Assembly (NCBI GenBank): GCA_900767495.1
Contig: CAAFZH010000109.1
Location: forward strand, 1-36,518
DNA length: 36,518 nucleotides
Source of the DNA: Clostridia bacterium
Lineage (GTDB): Bacteria > Bacillota > Clostridia > Christensenellales > Borkfalkiaceae
Reading direction: 5' to 3'
Part shown: piece after piece, positions 22,699 through 29,945 of the stretch
Layout: each line of letters begins with the position of its first letter
How positions within the stretch are numbered: the stretch's first letter is position 1
The notes under the pieces: generated by a model
What the model saw: the letters and a program-made list of their open reading frames with translations, nothing else
Databases searched by the model: none
What the model was told of the DNA's origin: nothing
Translations under genes and position numbers: made by a program

Positions 22699-23298
22699 TT
22701 ATTCGGCCTTTTCGGTCTTTTTGGTGGTTTTCTTAGCGGTGGTTTTGGTTTCGCCTTCCGCTTTTTTAGTCGAAGTCTTTTTGGCGGTCTTTACTTCTTC
22801 CGCAGTTCCTTCCGCTTTTTTAGTCGAAGTCTTCTTGGTGGCCTTTACTTCTTCCGCAGTTCCTTCCGCTTTTTTTGCGGTGGTCTTTTTAGCGGTAGTT
22901 TTCTTGGTCGCCTTTACTTCTTCGGTAGCGGTTTCGGCAGTCTTTTTGGTAGACTTTTTCGCCGCCGTCTTCTTGGGCGCGGCTGCCGCTACGTCGAGGC
23001 TCGCTCCGCACTTTTTGCAGATTCTTATCTTTTTGTCGCCTTCGATTTTATACGAAACTCTCGTCGCTTTGTTGCAGGCGGGGCATACGATCATAGCGTT
23101 GGAAGCGTCTATCGCGCCTACCTGCTTTACGATCGCGCTCGTTTCGTTAGCGTTTCTCGCCTTTCTGCTCTTCATCTGGACGTTTACGCCGTCCACTTTA
23201 ATCTTATTGTCGGCGGGAGCGGCGGAAATAACTTTGCCCGTCTTGCCCGCGTCTTTGCCCGTAAGTATAAGTACGGTATCGTTCTTTTTAATCTTCAT
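22699..23298 (-). CDS. rplX: 50S ribosomal protein L24 with long lysine-rich repeat tail
   Basis: 199 residues, about twice the normal length of about 103. L24 is an assembly initiator near the exit tunnel. Residues 1-103 are a complete L24: KOW motif KNDTVLILTGKDAGKTGKVISA, then MKSRKARNANETSAIVKQVGAIDASNAMIVCP, and paired cysteines at 72, 75 and 94, 97. Residues 104-199 form a low-complexity, Lys/Thr/Ala/Glu tail resembling bacterial histone H1-like tails, built partly from an 18-residue repeat (KATKKTSTKKAEGTAEEV at 152-169, related copies at about 129-151 and 170-185). The repeat is visible in the DNA at 22738-22845. The reading frame continues uninterrupted from L24, so this is a real fusion and not a frameshift. 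Location between rplN and rplE is standard. Confidence 0.95.
   Translation of the reverse strand: MKIKKNDTVLILTGKDAGKTGKVISAAPADNKIKVDGVNVQMKSRKARNANETSAIVKQVGAIDASNAMIVCPACNKATRVSYKIEGDKKIRICKKCGASLDVAAAAPKKTAAKKSTKKTAETATEEVKATKKTTAKKTTAKKAEGTAEEVKATKKTSTKKAEGTAEEVKTAKKTSTKKAEGETKTTAKKTTKKTEKAE
22738..22845. repeat. Tandem 54-bp repeat inside the rplX tail
   Basis: Two adjacent 54-bp units, 22792-22845 and 22738-22791, nearly identical in sequence apart from a few substitutions and a divergent end of the second, with a third related unit just above 22845. They encode the KKTSTKKAEG-type repeats of the L24 tail. Such in-frame tandem units can change copy number by slippage. Confidence 0.8.
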
Positions 23299-23309
23299 AT
23301 TGACTCTCC

Positions 23310-23678
23310 TTACAGCACTTCCGGCGCAAGAGAGATTATTCTCATATAATCTTTCTCGCGAAGTTCTCTCGCAACGGGTCCGAAGATACGCGTACCTCTC
23401 GGCTGTTTCTGGTTATCGATGATAACCGCCGCGTTGTCGTCGAATCTTATATGAGTTCCGTCTGCACGACGAATACCCTTTGAACTTCTTACGATTACCG
23501 CCTTGACTACGTCGCCTTTTTTAACCGCGCCGCCGGGGGTAGCCGTCTTTACGCTGGCAACTATTACGTCGCCGATGTTACCAGTCCTTCTGAACGAACC
23601 GCCGAGCACTCTTATGCACATTATTTCTTTTGCGCCCGAGTTGTCCGCAGCGATAAGTCTTGTCTGTGGTTGTATCAT
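23310..23678 (-). CDS. rplN: 50S ribosomal protein L14
   Basis: 122 residues, canonical. L14 contacts the small subunit in intersubunit bridges. Begins MIQPQTRLIAADNSGAKEIMCIRVLGG and ends FGPVARELREKDYMRIISLAPEVL, both family signatures. CGGGAGGAG precedes the ATG. Confidence 0.98.
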   Translation of the reverse strand: MIQPQTRLIAADNSGAKEIMCIRVLGGSFRRTGNIGDVIVASVKTATPGGAVKKGDVVKAVIVRSSKGIRRADGTHIRFDDNAAVIIDNQKQPRGTRIFGPVARELREKDYMRIISLAPEVL

Positions 23679-23697
23679 ATTAAACGCTCCTCCCGAA

Positions 23698-23952
23698 TTA
23701 TTTAGCCTTTTCTATTATTTCGGCAACTCTCCAGTTTTTATCCTTGGAAAGTTTTCTGGTCTCGACTATTCTTACCTTGTCGCCTACGCCGCACGTGTTT
23801 TCTTCGTCGTGCGCCTTGTACTTTTTGGAAGTGGTTATCGTCTTTTTGTACAAAGGATGAATGGCTCTTTGTTCAACGGTAACGACTACCGTCTTATCCA
23901 TTTTGTCGGAAGTAACTATTCCGACTCTTTCTTTTCTTAAATTCCTTTCCAT
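23698..23952 (-). CDS. rpsQ: 30S ribosomal protein S17
   Basis: 84 residues from the ATG at 23952. An ATG six codons upstream overlaps rpmC and lacks spacing to the GGAGG, which is seven bases before the chosen start. S17 is an OB-fold primary 16S rRNA binder. LRKERVGIVTSDKMDKTVVVTVEQRAIHPLYKKTI and YKAHDEENTCGVGDKVRIVETRKLSKDKNWRV match the family; the consensus motif GDxVxIxExRPLSKxKxWxV is clear. Confidence 0.97.
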   Translation of the reverse strand: MERNLRKERVGIVTSDKMDKTVVVTVEQRAIHPLYKKTITTSKKYKAHDEENTCGVGDKVRIVETRKLSKDKNWRVAEIIEKAK

Positions 23953-23966
23953 CTTCAGTCCTCCGC

Positions 23967-24167
23967 TCATACGCTCGCTTTAATTTCTCTCGCGCGTATT
24001 TCCGTCTTGATCCTCGCAATATCCCTTTTGGTCGTTCTTATAACGGTGGGGTTTTCGAGTTGCCCGGTGGCTTGGCGGAAATGAAGGTTAAAGAGTTCGT
24101 CTTTTAAATCGGCTAATTTGGTAGCCAACTCGTCGTTGGTCATGCCGTGAATTTCCTGTGCTTTCAT
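23967..24167 (-). CDS. rpmC: 50S ribosomal protein L29
   Basis: 66 residues from the ATG at 24167; an in-frame TTG two codons earlier overlaps the rplP end and is not preferred. L29 flanks the exit tunnel and contacts signal recognition particle and trigger factor. Contains MTNDELATKLADLKDELFNLHFRQATGQLENPTVIRTTKRDIARIKTEIR, the two-helix family signature. An AAGG site lies six bases before the start. Confidence 0.96.
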   Translation of the reverse strand: MKAQEIHGMTNDELATKLADLKDELFNLHFRQATGQLENPTVIRTTKRDIARIKTEIRAREIKASV

Positions 24168-24169
24168 TT

Positions 24170-24601
24170 TCAACCTTCAACTCCTTCCGTAGTTTTTTCT
24201 TTGACGACGAATTTCGTCTTGATAGGAAGTTTATATCCCGCAAGGCGCATAGCCTCTCTTGCGTCGGCTTCGCTTACGCCCGCCATCTCGAAGAGAACTC
24301 TGCCCGGTTTAACTACCGCAACCCAGTACTCTACGTTACCTTTACCGGAACCCATACGAGCCTCGGCAGGGTGCTTGGTTACCGACTTTTGGGGGAATAT
24401 ATTTATCCAAACCTGTCCGCCGCGCTTTACGAATCTCGTCATAGCGATACGAGCGGCTTCTATCTGGTTGGAAGTGATCCACGCGGAACCTTCGGCTACG
24501 AGCGCGAAATCGCCGTAAGCGATTTTGTTGCCCTTGGTAACCTTACCGGTCATTCTGCCGCGGTGCATCTTTCTTCTTTTAACTCTTTTAGGCATCAACA
24601 T
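24170..24601 (-). CDS. rplP: 50S ribosomal protein L16
   Basis: 143 residues. L16 organises the A-site region and binds near avilamycin/evernimicin sites. Starts MLMPKRVKRRKMHRGRMTGK, the classic beginning, so the first ATG is kept even though a second lies two codons later. Further signatures: GGQVWINIFPQKSVTKHPAEARMGSGKGNVEYWVAVVKPGRVLFEMAGV. Arg and basic residues at the peptidyl-transferase loop are present. Standard position between rpsC and rpmC. Confidence 0.98.
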   Translation of the reverse strand: MLMPKRVKRRKMHRGRMTGKVTKGNKIAYGDFALVAEGSAWITSNQIEAARIAMTRFVKRGGQVWINIFPQKSVTKHPAEARMGSGKGNVEYWVAVVKPGRVLFEMAGVSEADAREAMRLAGYKLPIKTKFVVKEKTTEGVEG

Positions 24602-24603
24602 AA

Positions 24604-25266
24604 TTAAGCCTCGCCTCCTTCGGTTTTCTTAACCTCTCCGAGAACTTCGCCCTTGTATATCCAGACCTTGATACCGATCGCGCCGAACGTGGTGTGCGCC
24701 GTTGCGATGCCGTATTCGATGTCCGCACGAAGCGTCTGAAGGGGAATAGAGCCTTCGTGGTATTGTTCGCATCTGGCTATTTCGGCGCCGTCAAGACGGC
24801 CGCTTACCATAACTTTAATACCCTTGACTCCCGACTTCATCGATCTCGAGATAGCCTGTTTCATACTTCTTCTGAACGACGCGCGCTTTTCGAGTTGAGC
24901 CGCTATCGACTCGGCTACGAGTTGTGCGTCCGCGTCGGGCTTTTTAACCTCGAAAATGTTTACGGATACTTGCTTGCCTTTGGTTATTTTGGCAAGTTTC
25001 TTCTTCATTACCTCTATTTCCGCGCCGGCTTTGCCGATAAGCACGCCGGGACGAGCGGTGTAAATGGTAACCGCTATTCTGTCGGCGGCTCTTTCGATCG
25101 AAATCTTGGAGATTGCCGCTCCGAAATAGGTGTCTTTTATATACTTTCTGATTTCGTAGTCCTCTTTAAGGAACGCGCCGAAATCTTTCTTGTCGGCATA
25201 CCAACGGGTATCCCAACCTTTGATAACTCCAACTCTCAATCCGTGCGGATTAACTTTCTGTCCCAT
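24604..25266 (-). CDS. rpsC: 30S ribosomal protein S3
   Basis: 220 residues. S3 forms the mRNA entry channel with S4 and S5. MGQKVNPHGLRVGVIKGWDTRWYADKKDF is the invariant start. The KH domain includes VTIYTARPGVLIGKAGAEIEVMKKKL with the GxxG loop. The C-terminal half has RRSMKQAISRSMKSGVKGIKVMVSGRLDGAEIAR and AHTTFGAIGIKVWIYKGE. Normal length. Confidence 0.98.
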   Translation of the reverse strand: MGQKVNPHGLRVGVIKGWDTRWYADKKDFGAFLKEDYEIRKYIKDTYFGAAISKISIERAADRIAVTIYTARPGVLIGKAGAEIEVMKKKLAKITKGKQVSVNIFEVKKPDADAQLVAESIAAQLEKRASFRRSMKQAISRSMKSGVKGIKVMVSGRLDGAEIARCEQYHEGSIPLQTLRADIEYGIATAHTTFGAIGIKVWIYKGEVLGEVKKTEGGEA

Positions 25267-25276
25267 AGCGTTCTCC

Positions 25277-25663
25277 TTAACCTCTCGCGTCGAGCACGAC
25301 CGTAATGTGGCTCGTTCTCTTTAAAATTCTGAAACCTCTGCCGTGCGCCATAGGCTGCATTCTTTTAAGCGTAGGTCCCTGATCCGCGTAGCAAGCGGCT
25401 ACGTAAAGATCCGCCGCGTTCATCTGCAAGTTATGCTCCGCGTTTGCAGCGGCGGACAAAACTACCTTTTTGATAGGTTCGCAACCCGCCTTGGATACGT
25501 TGTCGAGTATGGCGACCGCTTCGGTTACGCTCTTTCCTCTTATAAGGTCGAGTACGACTCTTACTTTATAAGGCGAAATTCTGACGTATTTAGCAACCGC
25601 TTTGGGTCTTTTGTCTTTATTTTCCTCTATTCTCTGAGTTTTTAATTTCGTATTTTTAGCCAT
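25277..25663 (-). CDS. rplV: 50S ribosomal protein L22
   Basis: 128 residues. L22 lines the exit tunnel; its beta hairpin is a site of macrolide resistance. The core AVAKYVRISPYKVRVVLDLIRGKSVTEAVAIL is characteristic, as is QGPTLKRMQPMAHGRGFRILKRTSHITVVLDARG at the C-terminus. About 15 extra N-terminal residues (AKNTKLKTQRIEENK) precede the core. TGGAGG lies upstream of the ATG. Confidence 0.97.
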   Translation of the reverse strand: MAKNTKLKTQRIEENKDKRPKAVAKYVRISPYKVRVVLDLIRGKSVTEAVAILDNVSKAGCEPIKKVVLSAAANAEHNLQMNAADLYVAACYADQGPTLKRMQPMAHGRGFRILKRTSHITVVLDARG

Positions 25664-25678
25664 TATCGTCCGCCTCCA

Positions 25679-25954
25679 TTATTTACCCGTCGTCTTTGCG
25701 CCGGCGTGTCCTTTGAACGTTCTCGTAGGCGCGAATTCACCGAGTTTGCAACCGACCATATCTTCGGTTACGTATACGGGTACGTGCTTTCTGCCGTCGT
25801 GAACGGCGATTGTGTGTCCGACCATTTGAGGGAATATCGTCGAACTTCTCGACCACGTTTTGAGTACGGTTTTTTTATTTTCCGCGTTAAGAGCCTCGAC
25901 TCTCGCAAGCAACTTAGGCTGTACGAAAGGTCCTTTTTTAATGCTTCTGCTCAT
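25679..25954 (-). CDS. rpsS: 30S ribosomal protein S19
   Basis: 91 residues, canonical. S19 in the 30S head forms bridges with the 50S. MSRSIKKGPFVQPKLL at the start, TWSRSSTIFPQMVGHTIAVHDGRKHVPVYVTEDMVGCKLGEFAPTRTF in the body. GAGGAG precedes the ATG. Confidence 0.98.
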   Translation of the reverse strand: MSRSIKKGPFVQPKLLARVEALNAENKKTVLKTWSRSSTIFPQMVGHTIAVHDGRKHVPVYVTEDMVGCKLGEFAPTRTFKGHAGAKTTGK

Positions 25955-25967
25955 ATTCTTACTCTCC

Positions 25968-26795
25968 TCAATTTATCCTTTTGATAATAAACTTATCGGT
26001 CTTATTCTTCTTCTTTCTCGTCTTGTATCCGAGAGCGGGTTTACCCCACGGAGTCATAGGACCTGCGTGTCCGACGGGCGCTTTGCCCTCGCCGCCGCCG
26101 TGCGGGTGATCGCACGGGTTCATTACGGCACCTCTTACGGAAGGTCTGATACCCAGATGTCTGGACTTACCTGCCTTACCTATTCTCACGATTTCGTGAT
26201 CGAGGTTGCCTATCTGACCGATAGTTGCCTTACACTTAACCGAAACGTATCTCATTTCGCCGCTGGGAAGTTTAAGCGTTGCAAGTCCGCCTTCTTTCGC
26301 CATAAGTTGCGCAGCCATACCGGCGGATCTCGCCATCTGACCGCCCTTACCGGGTTGAAGTTCCACGTTGTGTACCATAGTACCTACGGGAATATTCTCA
26401 AGGGGAAGGCTGTTGCCTACCTTGATATCCGCTTCCGCGCCCGAAACGATTACGTCGCCTACGTTAAGCCCTACGGGAGCGAGAATATATCTCTTTTCGC
26501 CGTCCGCATAATAAACGAGCGCGATGTTCGCCGTTCTGTTGGGATCGTATTCGATGGTCTTTACGGTTGCCTTGATACCGTCTTTATTTCTCTTGAAATC
26601 TATTATACGGTACTTTCTCTTGTTGCCGCCGCCGTGATGACGAACGGTTATTTTACCCTGCGCGTTTCTGCCCGCGGTATGTCTTTGATCTTCGAGCAAA
26701 GATCTTTCGGGTTTGGTGCAAGTAATTTCTTCATAGGTGCTTACCGTCATGAAACGGCGCGCCGGAGAAGTCGGTTTATATCTCTTAATACCCAT
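25968..26795 (-). CDS. rplB: 50S ribosomal protein L2
   Basis: 275 residues, canonical length. L2 is central to subunit association and peptidyl-transferase structure. MGIKRYKPTSPARRFMTVSTYEEIT, GRNAQGKITVRHHGGGNKRKYRIIDFKR, and PHGGGEGKAPVGHAGPMTPWGKPALGYKTRKKKNKTDKFI are family signatures; the conserved histidine of the PHGGGEG motif is present. CGGAGG precedes the ATG. Confidence 0.98.
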   Translation of the reverse strand: MGIKRYKPTSPARRFMTVSTYEEITCTKPERSLLEDQRHTAGRNAQGKITVRHHGGGNKRKYRIIDFKRNKDGIKATVKTIEYDPNRTANIALVYYADGEKRYILAPVGLNVGDVIVSGAEADIKVGNSLPLENIPVGTMVHNVELQPGKGGQMARSAGMAAQLMAKEGGLATLKLPSGEMRYVSVKCKATIGQIGNLDHEIVRIGKAGKSRHLGIRPSVRGAVMNPCDHPHGGGEGKAPVGHAGPMTPWGKPALGYKTRKKKNKTDKFIIKRIN

Positions 26796-26813
26796 ATTTC
26801 TTTTCCTCCGCCA

Positions 26814-27101
26814 TTATTGCAAAGAATCGAAGAACTGAATGCTCTTGCTGTCTTTCTTGAGAGTAACTATCGCTTTCTTCCAGTCGGAAGCGTAACCTTG
26901 CGATCTGCCCATTCTCTTGAGTTTGCCGTGATAATTCGCCGTGTTTACTTTTGCAACCTGAACGTCGAATCTCTTTTCGATTTCGTTTGCGATCTCGATT
27001 TTGTTTGCGTCCTTGGCGACGACGAAGGTGTACTTCTTATCTTTTATCGTCGCGTAACTCTTCTCGGAAAGAAGAGGTTTTATAATGATATCTCTTTCCA
27101 T
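26814..27101 (-). CDS. rplW: 50S ribosomal protein L23
   Basis: 95 residues. L23 is the docking site for trigger factor and SRP at the tunnel exit. Contains IIKPLLSEKSYATIKDKKYTFVVAKDANKIEIANEIEKRFDVQVAKVNTANYHGKLKR, the typical L23 pattern. The ATG overlaps the rplD stop by one base (TAATG), so the two are translationally coupled. Confidence 0.96.
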   Translation of the reverse strand: MERDIIIKPLLSEKSYATIKDKKYTFVVAKDANKIEIANEIEKRFDVQVAKVNTANYHGKLKRMGRSQGYASDWKKAIVTLKKDSKSIQFFDSLQ

Positions 27102-27724
27102 TATTCTCCGTAAACCTCCTGCAGTTTATCTACGGCGTCTTTCGCGATAACCACTACCGCGTTTTTAACTACGTCGTAAGTGTTGAGTTCGTCAACGGGA
27201 AGGGTTTGCAAAGTCTGAAGGTTGCGAGCCGCTCTTATTACGAGTGCGTCGTTATCGTTCATAACCATAAGTACGGTCTTGTCGAACTTGAAAGCGTTCA
27301 TAAACGCAACCATTTCTTTGGTCTTACCGTTTTCGACCGCGATGTTGTCCACTATTACGAATTCGCCGTCCGCCACTTTTTTGGAAAGCGCGGAGAAAAG
27401 CGCGGTACGTCTGGCGGTTACGTTCATCTTCTTGCCGAAATCTCTCGACTTGGGAGCGAACACTACGCCGCCCTTTATCCATTGCGGAGCCCTTATCGAG
27501 CCTTGTCTTGCGTTACCCGTACCTTTCTGACGCCAGGGTTTTCTTCCGCCGCCTCTTACTTCGGTTCTCGTCAAAGTACCCTTCGTACCCTGACGCATAT
27601 TCGCAAGACGCGTAACTACTGCCTGGTGAATAAGCGGTTCGTTGTATTCTATTTCAAACAATGCGCCGAGGTCCATCGCTCCGGTTTCTTGTCCTTTCAT
27701 ATTATATACTTTTACGTTTGGCAT
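27101..27724 (-). CDS. rplD: 50S ribosomal protein L4
   Basis: 207 residues from the ATG at 27724. A GTG three codons upstream lies one base after the GGAG and is not usable. L4 reaches into the exit tunnel and, in E. coli, represses the S10 operon by acting on its leader. Signatures: NEPLIHQAVVTRLANMRQGTKGTLTRTEVRGGGRKPWRQKGTGNARQGSIRAPQW with the tunnel-loop glycines and FAPKSRDFGKKMNVTARRTALFSALSKKVADGEFVIVD. Whether L4 also acts on the leader seen at 28716-28966 is an open question raised by this window. Confidence 0.97.
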   Translation of the reverse strand: MPNVKVYNMKGQETGAMDLGALFEIEYNEPLIHQAVVTRLANMRQGTKGTLTRTEVRGGGRKPWRQKGTGNARQGSIRAPQWIKGGVVFAPKSRDFGKKMNVTARRTALFSALSKKVADGEFVIVDNIAVENGKTKEMVAFMNAFKFDKTVLMVMNDNDALVIRAARNLQTLQTLPVDELNTYDVVKNAVVVIAKDAVDKLQEVYGE

Positions 27725-27738
27725 AATCTTCACGCTCC

Positions 27739-28368
27739 TTATTTAACGCTGTCGGTAACCGTTACGATTCCGCCCTTGGGTCCGGGGATAGCACCCTTTA
27801 TAAGGAGTACGTTCCTTGCGGCGTCGACCTTGACTACTTCAAGGTTCTGAATAGTTACTCTTTCGTTACCGTATTGTCCCGGCATGTGCTTGTTTTTGAA
27901 AACTCTCGACGGACTGCTGTTTGCGCCCATAGAACCTACTTCTCTGTGTACGGGGCCTACGCCGTGAGTCATTTTAAGACGGTGTTGATTCCATCTCTTG
28001 ATAACGCCCGAGAAGCCGTGTCCTTTGGTAAGTCCCACTACGTCTACCTTGTCGCCCTCGGCGAAAGTTTCGACGGTAAGCACTTGTCCCACCGAATATT
28101 TGGCGAGATCGTCCACTCTGAACTCTTTCAATACTTTCTGCGGTTCTACGCCCGCTTTTTTGAACTGTCCGTTGTCGGGCTTGTTGAGGTTTTTCTCCTC
28201 CGCTTTGCCGAAACCGACTTTGACCGCCTCGTAACCGTCTTTTTCCTTAGTCTTGATCTGGACTACCGGGCAGGGACCTGCCTCGACGACCGTTACGGGG
28301 ATTACTTTTCCGTCGGCGGAAAAGATCTGCGTCATTCCTAATTTTTTACCAATGATTGCTTTATTCAT
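27739..28368 (-). CDS. rplC: 50S ribosomal protein L3
   Basis: 209 residues. L3 extends a loop to the peptidyl-transferase centre. MNKAIIGKKLGMTQIF at the start, GLTKGHGFSGVIKRWN and RLKMTHGVGPVHREVGSMGANSSPSRVFKNKHMPGQYGNERVTIQNLEVVKVD in the central loop and C-terminus are canonical; the loop carries the usual HxxGS pattern. CGGAGGT precedes the ATG at somewhat long spacing. Confidence 0.98.
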   Translation of the reverse strand: MNKAIIGKKLGMTQIFSADGKVIPVTVVEAGPCPVVQIKTKEKDGYEAVKVGFGKAEEKNLNKPDNGQFKKAGVEPQKVLKEFRVDDLAKYSVGQVLTVETFAEGDKVDVVGLTKGHGFSGVIKRWNQHRLKMTHGVGPVHREVGSMGANSSPSRVFKNKHMPGQYGNERVTIQNLEVVKVDAARNVLLIKGAIPGPKGGIVTVTDSVK

Positions 28369-28415
28369 AGATAAAGTTCACCTCCGAATTATTTCCGTGT
28401 TTTAGTTTTTTCCGA

Positions 28416-28715
28416 TTACAATTTGATTTTTACGTCCACGCCCGCGGGAAGATGGATGCTGTCGAGTATTTTTGCGTTCGTCGAATATATATCGATAAGT
28501 CTTTTGTGAGTCCTTATCTCGAACTGCTCTCTGCTATCCTTGTACTTGTGGGGGGAACGAAGAATCGTAACTACTTCCTTCTCGGTGGGAAGGGGAATAG
28601 GTCCGCTTATTTTGGCGCCCGCTTTCTTCATCGTTTCTACGATTCTTTCGGTTGCCTGATCTACGGTTTTGTTGTCGTATGCCGCCAACTTGATTCTTAT
28701 TTTCTGACCTGCCAT
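28416..28715 (-). CDS. rpsJ: 30S ribosomal protein S10 / NusE
   Basis: 99 residues, canonical. S10 is part of the 30S head and also, as NusE, joins NusB in antitermination. KIRIKLAAYDNKTVDQATERIVETMKKAGAKISGPIPLPTEKEVVTILRSPHKYKDSREQFEIRTHKRLIDI is nearly identical to other S10 proteins. CGGAGGT is well spaced before the ATG. First gene of the S10-spc-alpha cluster, downstream of a long structured leader with a terminator hairpin. Confidence 0.98.
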   Translation of the reverse strand: MAGQKIRIKLAAYDNKTVDQATERIVETMKKAGAKISGPIPLPTEKEVVTILRSPHKYKDSREQFEIRTHKRLIDIYSTNAKILDSIHLPAGVDVKIKL

Positions 28716-28966
28716 TTTGCTACCTCCGATTTTATACTAACGTAATGTCAACTCTGCCGTGTGTGTCGCGCGCTTTGCAATAAAAAAATCACTCGCCGCT
28801 GTGTGTTTGCGAATGACCTTATACTGCTTTTGCCCGCAGTTAGTCGCAGAGGTCGAGCCTCCGCCTTTGTCAATGAAAATTATCTACCCTACTTGTTCCG
28901 AGATTCCGGAGTCGTCGGACGAGCGTGAGTTTAAGTAACTTTTCATCTCAACCCTATTCAACACAG
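28716..28966 (-). promoter_or_regulatory. Structured 5' leader of the S10-spc-alpha operon
   Basis: About 250 nt from the predicted transcription start to rpsJ. Stems that I can read on the minus strand: P1 28940-28946 with 28873-28879 (ATGAAAA/TTTTCAT), P2 28933-28937 with 28890-28894, P3 28915-28919 with 28897-28901, nested in one arm; then 28850-28854 with 28815-28819 (GACCT/AGGTC) enclosing a CTGC/GCAG hairpin (28824-28839); then the terminator at 28782-28816. The arrangement suits ribosomal-protein feedback or attenuation. Confidence 0.65.
28782..28816 (-). terminator. Rho-independent terminator inside the S10 leader (attenuator candidate)
   Basis: Minus strand: arms TCATTCGC (28809-28816) and GCGAGTGA (28789-28796), eight pairs including one GU, a 12-nt loop, then seven U (28782-28788). 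It lies about 150 nt after the promoter start and about 65 nt before rpsJ, with no gene in between, so it can only act on leader transcription. Its 5' arm overlaps a competing stem (28815-28819 with 28850-28854). Confidence 0.75.
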
Positions 28967-28973
28967 CCTAAAT

Positions 28974-29002
28974 ATAATAACATATCCGCAAAGTAAAGTC
29001 AA
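28974..29002 (-). promoter_or_regulatory. Sigma-A promoter of the S10-spc-alpha operon
   Basis: Minus strand: -35 TTGACT (28997-29002), 17-bp spacer, -10 TATTAT (28974-28979). Upstream of the -35 (29006-29043) the sequence is almost pure A/T with phased A- and T-tracts, resembling an UP element for the RNA polymerase alpha C-terminal domain. Start expected near 28966. Confidence 0.88.
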
Positions 29003-29098
29003 ACGATTTTAATAAAATTTTTTTATATTTTAAAATTTTTTTTCGCGCCCGTTCCTTGTGCGCCCGCGCGTATTATATATTATGATTACGGCACACGA

Positions 29099-29151
29099 AA
29101 AACCGAAAGGGTTTTTTCGGGTAAAAAAAACGGAGCGGTTTAATCGCTCCG
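29099..29151 (-). terminator. Tandem terminators after the CvpA-like gene
   Basis: Minus strand: first stem 29145-29151 with 29131-29137 (CGGAGCG/CGCTCCG, 7-nt loop) followed by eight U; then a second six-pair stem with CCGAAA/TTTCGG (about 29102-29119) followed by U-rich sequence. Between here and the S10 promoter (29044-29098) I see nothing else. Confidence 0.88.
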
Positions 29152-29171
29152 TAAATTTTGATTTTTTATTT

Positions 29172-29858
29172 TTACTTCAACCACTCTTTAAACTGATTGT
29201 TAAGCGGATTGTACTCGTATATAAGACCGCCTATCACCGACGCGGAAAAATCCTCGTGCAGATACCCGAGTACGGGTTCGCAAGCGTCGTTTATGAGTTT
29301 GTTGGCAAGCGTGGGAGTTTCCCCGCTCTTGGTAACGTTTTTATACCGTCCGTCCTCGTTGAGTGCATGGACCGAGCCGAACAAAGCGACCACCACGCCC
29401 AGATAAACCGCAAGATTAAAGCAAAGCCCCAGAATATTATCTACGATCTTGAACGCCCTTACGTGCTTTACCGAATAAACCACGGGTAAAAACACCGCCT
29501 GAACTATCCACTTTACGATAAAGTACGCTATTACGTAACCTATGATAAACGAAAGAATTCCGAAAGGTATAAACGCGATTATTTCGCTGGCGAAACGATA
29601 ATGTTCGTCGGTTAAAATCGTACCGAGGTTAGTGGAAACTTCGCCGAAGAAATTACGCACCCCGTCCGACATATAGGCAAGCCAGCCGAAATGCCGCATA
29701 AGCATATACAGACCGAAACAAAGTCCCGCTCCGCCCGCGACGGCAAGCAGCGTTCTTACTATGCCGAACACGAAGTTACGCGTAAACCCGAACTTCACGC
29801 TCGCCCATATAACGCACGCAAGTATCGCAAGTAAAAATATATCTACAAGAAAATACAT
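29172..29858 (-). CDS. CvpA-like integral membrane protein
   Basis: 228 residues with about four membrane helices (residues about 4-22, 30-55, 88-118 and 140-163). The N-terminal layout, a short acidic start LVDIFLLAILACVIW, then GFTRNFVFGIVRTLLAVAGG, resembles the CvpA/colicin V production family, a widely distributed group of uncertain function linked to envelope and purine metabolism. The C-terminal 65 residues are soluble (LNEDGRYKNVTKSGETPTLANKL), which is longer than minimal CvpA. GGAG lies five bases before the ATG. It has its own promoter and terminator, so despite following glnS it can be monocistronic. The family assignment is moderate; it could also be an unrelated four-helix protein. 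Confidence 0.6.
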   Translation of the reverse strand: MYFLVDIFLLAILACVIWASVKFGFTRNFVFGIVRTLLAVAGGAGLCFGLYMLMRHFGWLAYMSDGVRNFFGEVSTNLGTILTDEHYRFASEIIAFIPFGILSFIIGYVIAYFIVKWIVQAVFLPVVYSVKHVRAFKIVDNILGLCFNLAVYLGVVVALFGSVHALNEDGRYKNVTKSGETPTLANKLINDACEPVLGYLHEDFSASVIGGLIYEYNPLNNQFKEWLK

Positions 29859-29896
29859 ACTCGCTCCTATCCATTATTTCTCATTGTACTATCTAT

Positions 29897-29925
29897 ATAA
29901 TATCACTAATCGCGTTTTATGTCAA
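29897..29925 (-). promoter_or_regulatory. Sigma-A promoter of the CvpA-like gene
   Basis: Minus strand: -35 TTGACA (29920-29925, perfect), 17-bp spacer, -10 TATTAT (29897-29902). It lies in the 87-bp gap between glnS and the CvpA-like gene; no terminator is evident after glnS, so read-through may add to this promoter. Confidence 0.87.
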
Positions 29926-29945
29926 TATTTTTTACCGAAAAAAGT

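Noticed and set aside
22738..22989. Frameshift or gene fusion error making the long L24 tail
   Set aside because: The frame is continuous, ends with a normal stop 14 bases before rplE, and rplE has its own ribosome binding site; the repeat tail looks genuine.
25860..27113. A 417-residue plus-strand frame opposite rpsS-rplB-rplW
   Set aside because: It runs across several well-defined ribosomal protein genes on the other strand, so it is a codon-bias shadow.
28725..28766. TTGACA followed by TATAAA just before rpsJ, a possible second promoter
   Set aside because: The two hexamers are only about nine bases apart, far below the 16-18 bp needed for sigma-A; the -10-like part is also next to the Shine-Dalgarno.
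28741..29171. A tRNA or other standard RNA gene in the gap upstream of rpsJ
   Set aside because: No cloverleaf, CCA end or TTC loop consensus found by eye on either strand; the stems fit a leader structure instead.
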